A DNA stretch of 64,000 nt, from contig CAVXHK010000001.1 of the NCBI GenBank assembly GCA_963761705.1, positions 2,080,687 through 2,144,686 on the forward strand, in the 5' to 3' direction. Position 1 is the first letter of the stretch. The number at the start of each line of letters is the position of its first letter. Source of the stretch: CAVVKW01 sp963761705. Its GTDB lineage: Bacteria; Verrucomicrobiota; Verrucomicrobiia; Chthoniobacterales; JAATET01. Below the pieces are notes generated by a model that ran no database searches, had not been told where the DNA came from, and saw only the letters and a list, made by a program, of their open reading frames with translations. Of the stretch, positions 63,139 through 64,000 are shown piece by piece. The position numbers and the translations under genes are program-made.

Positions 63139-63474
63139 CAGTAACCGATCTCCGTCGAGTTGCTTTCCTATGCTCGATGCCAACCCTTTCGTATTAATAC
63201 CGAAGGCTCTTCAAATGAAATCGATCCTAACCGGACTACGGCATCGGACTCGAAGTCACATTTATGGGAGTGCAAGGATTGTAGGCAGACGGCGTGATCT
63301 CCAGAATCACAGATGTCATCCATCGGAGATTACTGCTCGGTGCCGAGTGAGAAGATGATCAAATTTGGAGTGTCGCGGAGGAATGAATCATTATTCCTCG
63401 TTAAAACGTCAAGCAGTGGTGGAATGCAGTGGCTCTCGAAAGTCTGACTCATATTTTCAGTATTCTTTCAGCCC
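63139..63474 (-). repeat. Gene-poor cassette family C, copy 3
   Basis: Closer to copy 2 than to copy 1. No intact frame. Confidence 0.7.
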
Positions 63475-63597
63475 GAACGTCAAGCTCAGCCACCCCGAAC
63501 GGGCGATCGGAGGCTACTGGGGATCAACTGCGGGTAAGAGGTCCGCGCAACCCCGAGAGCGAAGCGGCTAGGGGTTGGCTGCAGCGTCTTGATGGAC
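63472..63597 (-). repeat. attC 63
   Basis: Boxes CCCGAAC and GATGGAC; attC of family A copy 10. Confidence 0.92.
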
Positions 63598-63918
63598 AGA
63601 GCATTTTTGCAACGGTGAGCTGCAAGTGGAGTGATCGAATCTTGGGAATCTTCGCTCATCGTGTGACACGACAATACACGGAGTCCGATCGGTAATTCTT
63701 TGCAGGCGCTCCCGTTGCAGTCCTCTTGCCGTCGTGGCGCTCGATGAGCTTCTGCGGGAGGGCAATCGTGGGAATGAAGTCGGATCGAGAAGTCGATTCG
63801 GACATCACATGGAAAAATGAATAGAAATATCTTTCAGAACGCCGTCGCAATCGAGGATGCAGTGAGTCGCGGCCCTCGCGATCGCAGTCGGAGGACTCAG
63901 TATCTGTCTCTGTCCATC
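63591..63918 (-). repeat. Non-coding cassette family A, copy 10
   Basis: Complete copy with both ends and both hairpin arms. Confidence 0.85.
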
Positions 63919-64000
63919 GTCAAGCTCAGCCACCCCGAACGGGCGATCGGAGACAACTGGTGATCAACTGCCGGTGGCGGGTCCGCGCAACCCCGAGAGC
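63912..64000 (-). repeat. attC 64, cut by window edge
   Basis: Left box GTCCATC; sequence stops in the centre of the site, so the array continues to the right. Confidence 0.88.

Larger units (their letters stand above)
21006..64000 (-). mobile_element. Integron cassette array (distal part, no integrase in window)
   Basis: Sixty-four attC sites occur every 300-1100 bp. Read on the minus strand each starts with an R'' box RYYYAAC, has AAGGCGCTGCAGCC and a matching GGCTGAGCTTGAC near its two ends, and closes with GTTRRRY. Genes between them are all on the minus strand and end at or in the attC to their left. The array therefore points away from an attI/intI expected to the right of 64,000. It continues past the window edge. 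Confidence 0.97.

Noticed and set aside
21006..64000. Regularly spaced 120-bp repeats as a CRISPR array
   Set aside because: Repeats are far too long, vary in the centre, end in RYYYAAC/GTTRRRY boxes, and the intervals hold genes of 300-1000 bp; this is an attC array.
1..64000. tRNA, rRNA or riboswitch
   Set aside because: I looked for cloverleaf-like and known conserved elements in the intergenic stretches and found none that I could support by eye.

Overview
The window joins two different kinds of DNA. Positions 1 to about 20,650 are ordinary high-GC bacterial chromosome. Positions 21,006 to 64,000 are a very large, lower-GC integron cassette array that runs off the right edge. I infer a Verrucomicrobiota-like host from the mix of genes (LL-diaminopimelate aminotransferase, several glycosyltransferases, a lipoprotein glycoside hydrolase family 1 enzyme, DUF7453-like repeat protein, pseudopilin-like C-terminus). 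No 16S or marker gene is present to prove it.

Chromosomal part. Envelope and sugar genes dominate the left: a GT9 heptosyltransferase-like enzyme, two GT4 glycosyltransferases, a GH1 lipoprotein, and dTDP-rhamnose genes rmlB and rmlD. Between them lie a BASS-family transporter, a CNNM/CorC-type protein, an acetate-permease pair (DUF485 protein plus ActP-like symporter), superoxide dismutase with a clear terminator, dapL and an MFS exporter. The last genes before the array (rmlD, rmlB, an aldo/keto reductase) each carry a frameshift, and a DUF1254-type gene at 10.1-10.9 kb is a wreck.

Cassette array. I count 64 attC sites of about 120-129 bp, one split by an insertion sequence and the last cut by the window edge. 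All recognisable cassette genes are on the minus strand, and each gene travels with the attC on its left (3') side; two duplicated cassettes prove this unit. The integrase and attI should therefore lie to the right of 64,000, so the left end at 21 kb is the old, distal end. Cargo is dominated by toxin-antitoxin pairs (about 14), small membrane or secreted proteins of unknown function, and a two-gene cassette with a membrane-anchored TIR/NDT-like domain protein. Four insertion sequences have entered the distal half, one inside another.

The most unusual content is a set of repeated cassettes with no convincing gene. Families A (10 copies) and B (5 copies) replace the otherwise near-invariant GTT/AAC core of the attC R boxes with GAT/ATC, with the two ends of each cassette matching each other, and both contain the same 19-bp inverted repeat around a diverged loop. 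They look like a mobile, structure-conserved, non-coding cassette lineage that uses an altered recombination core. Families C (3 copies) and D (2 copies) are other gene-poor repeated cassettes with normal cores.
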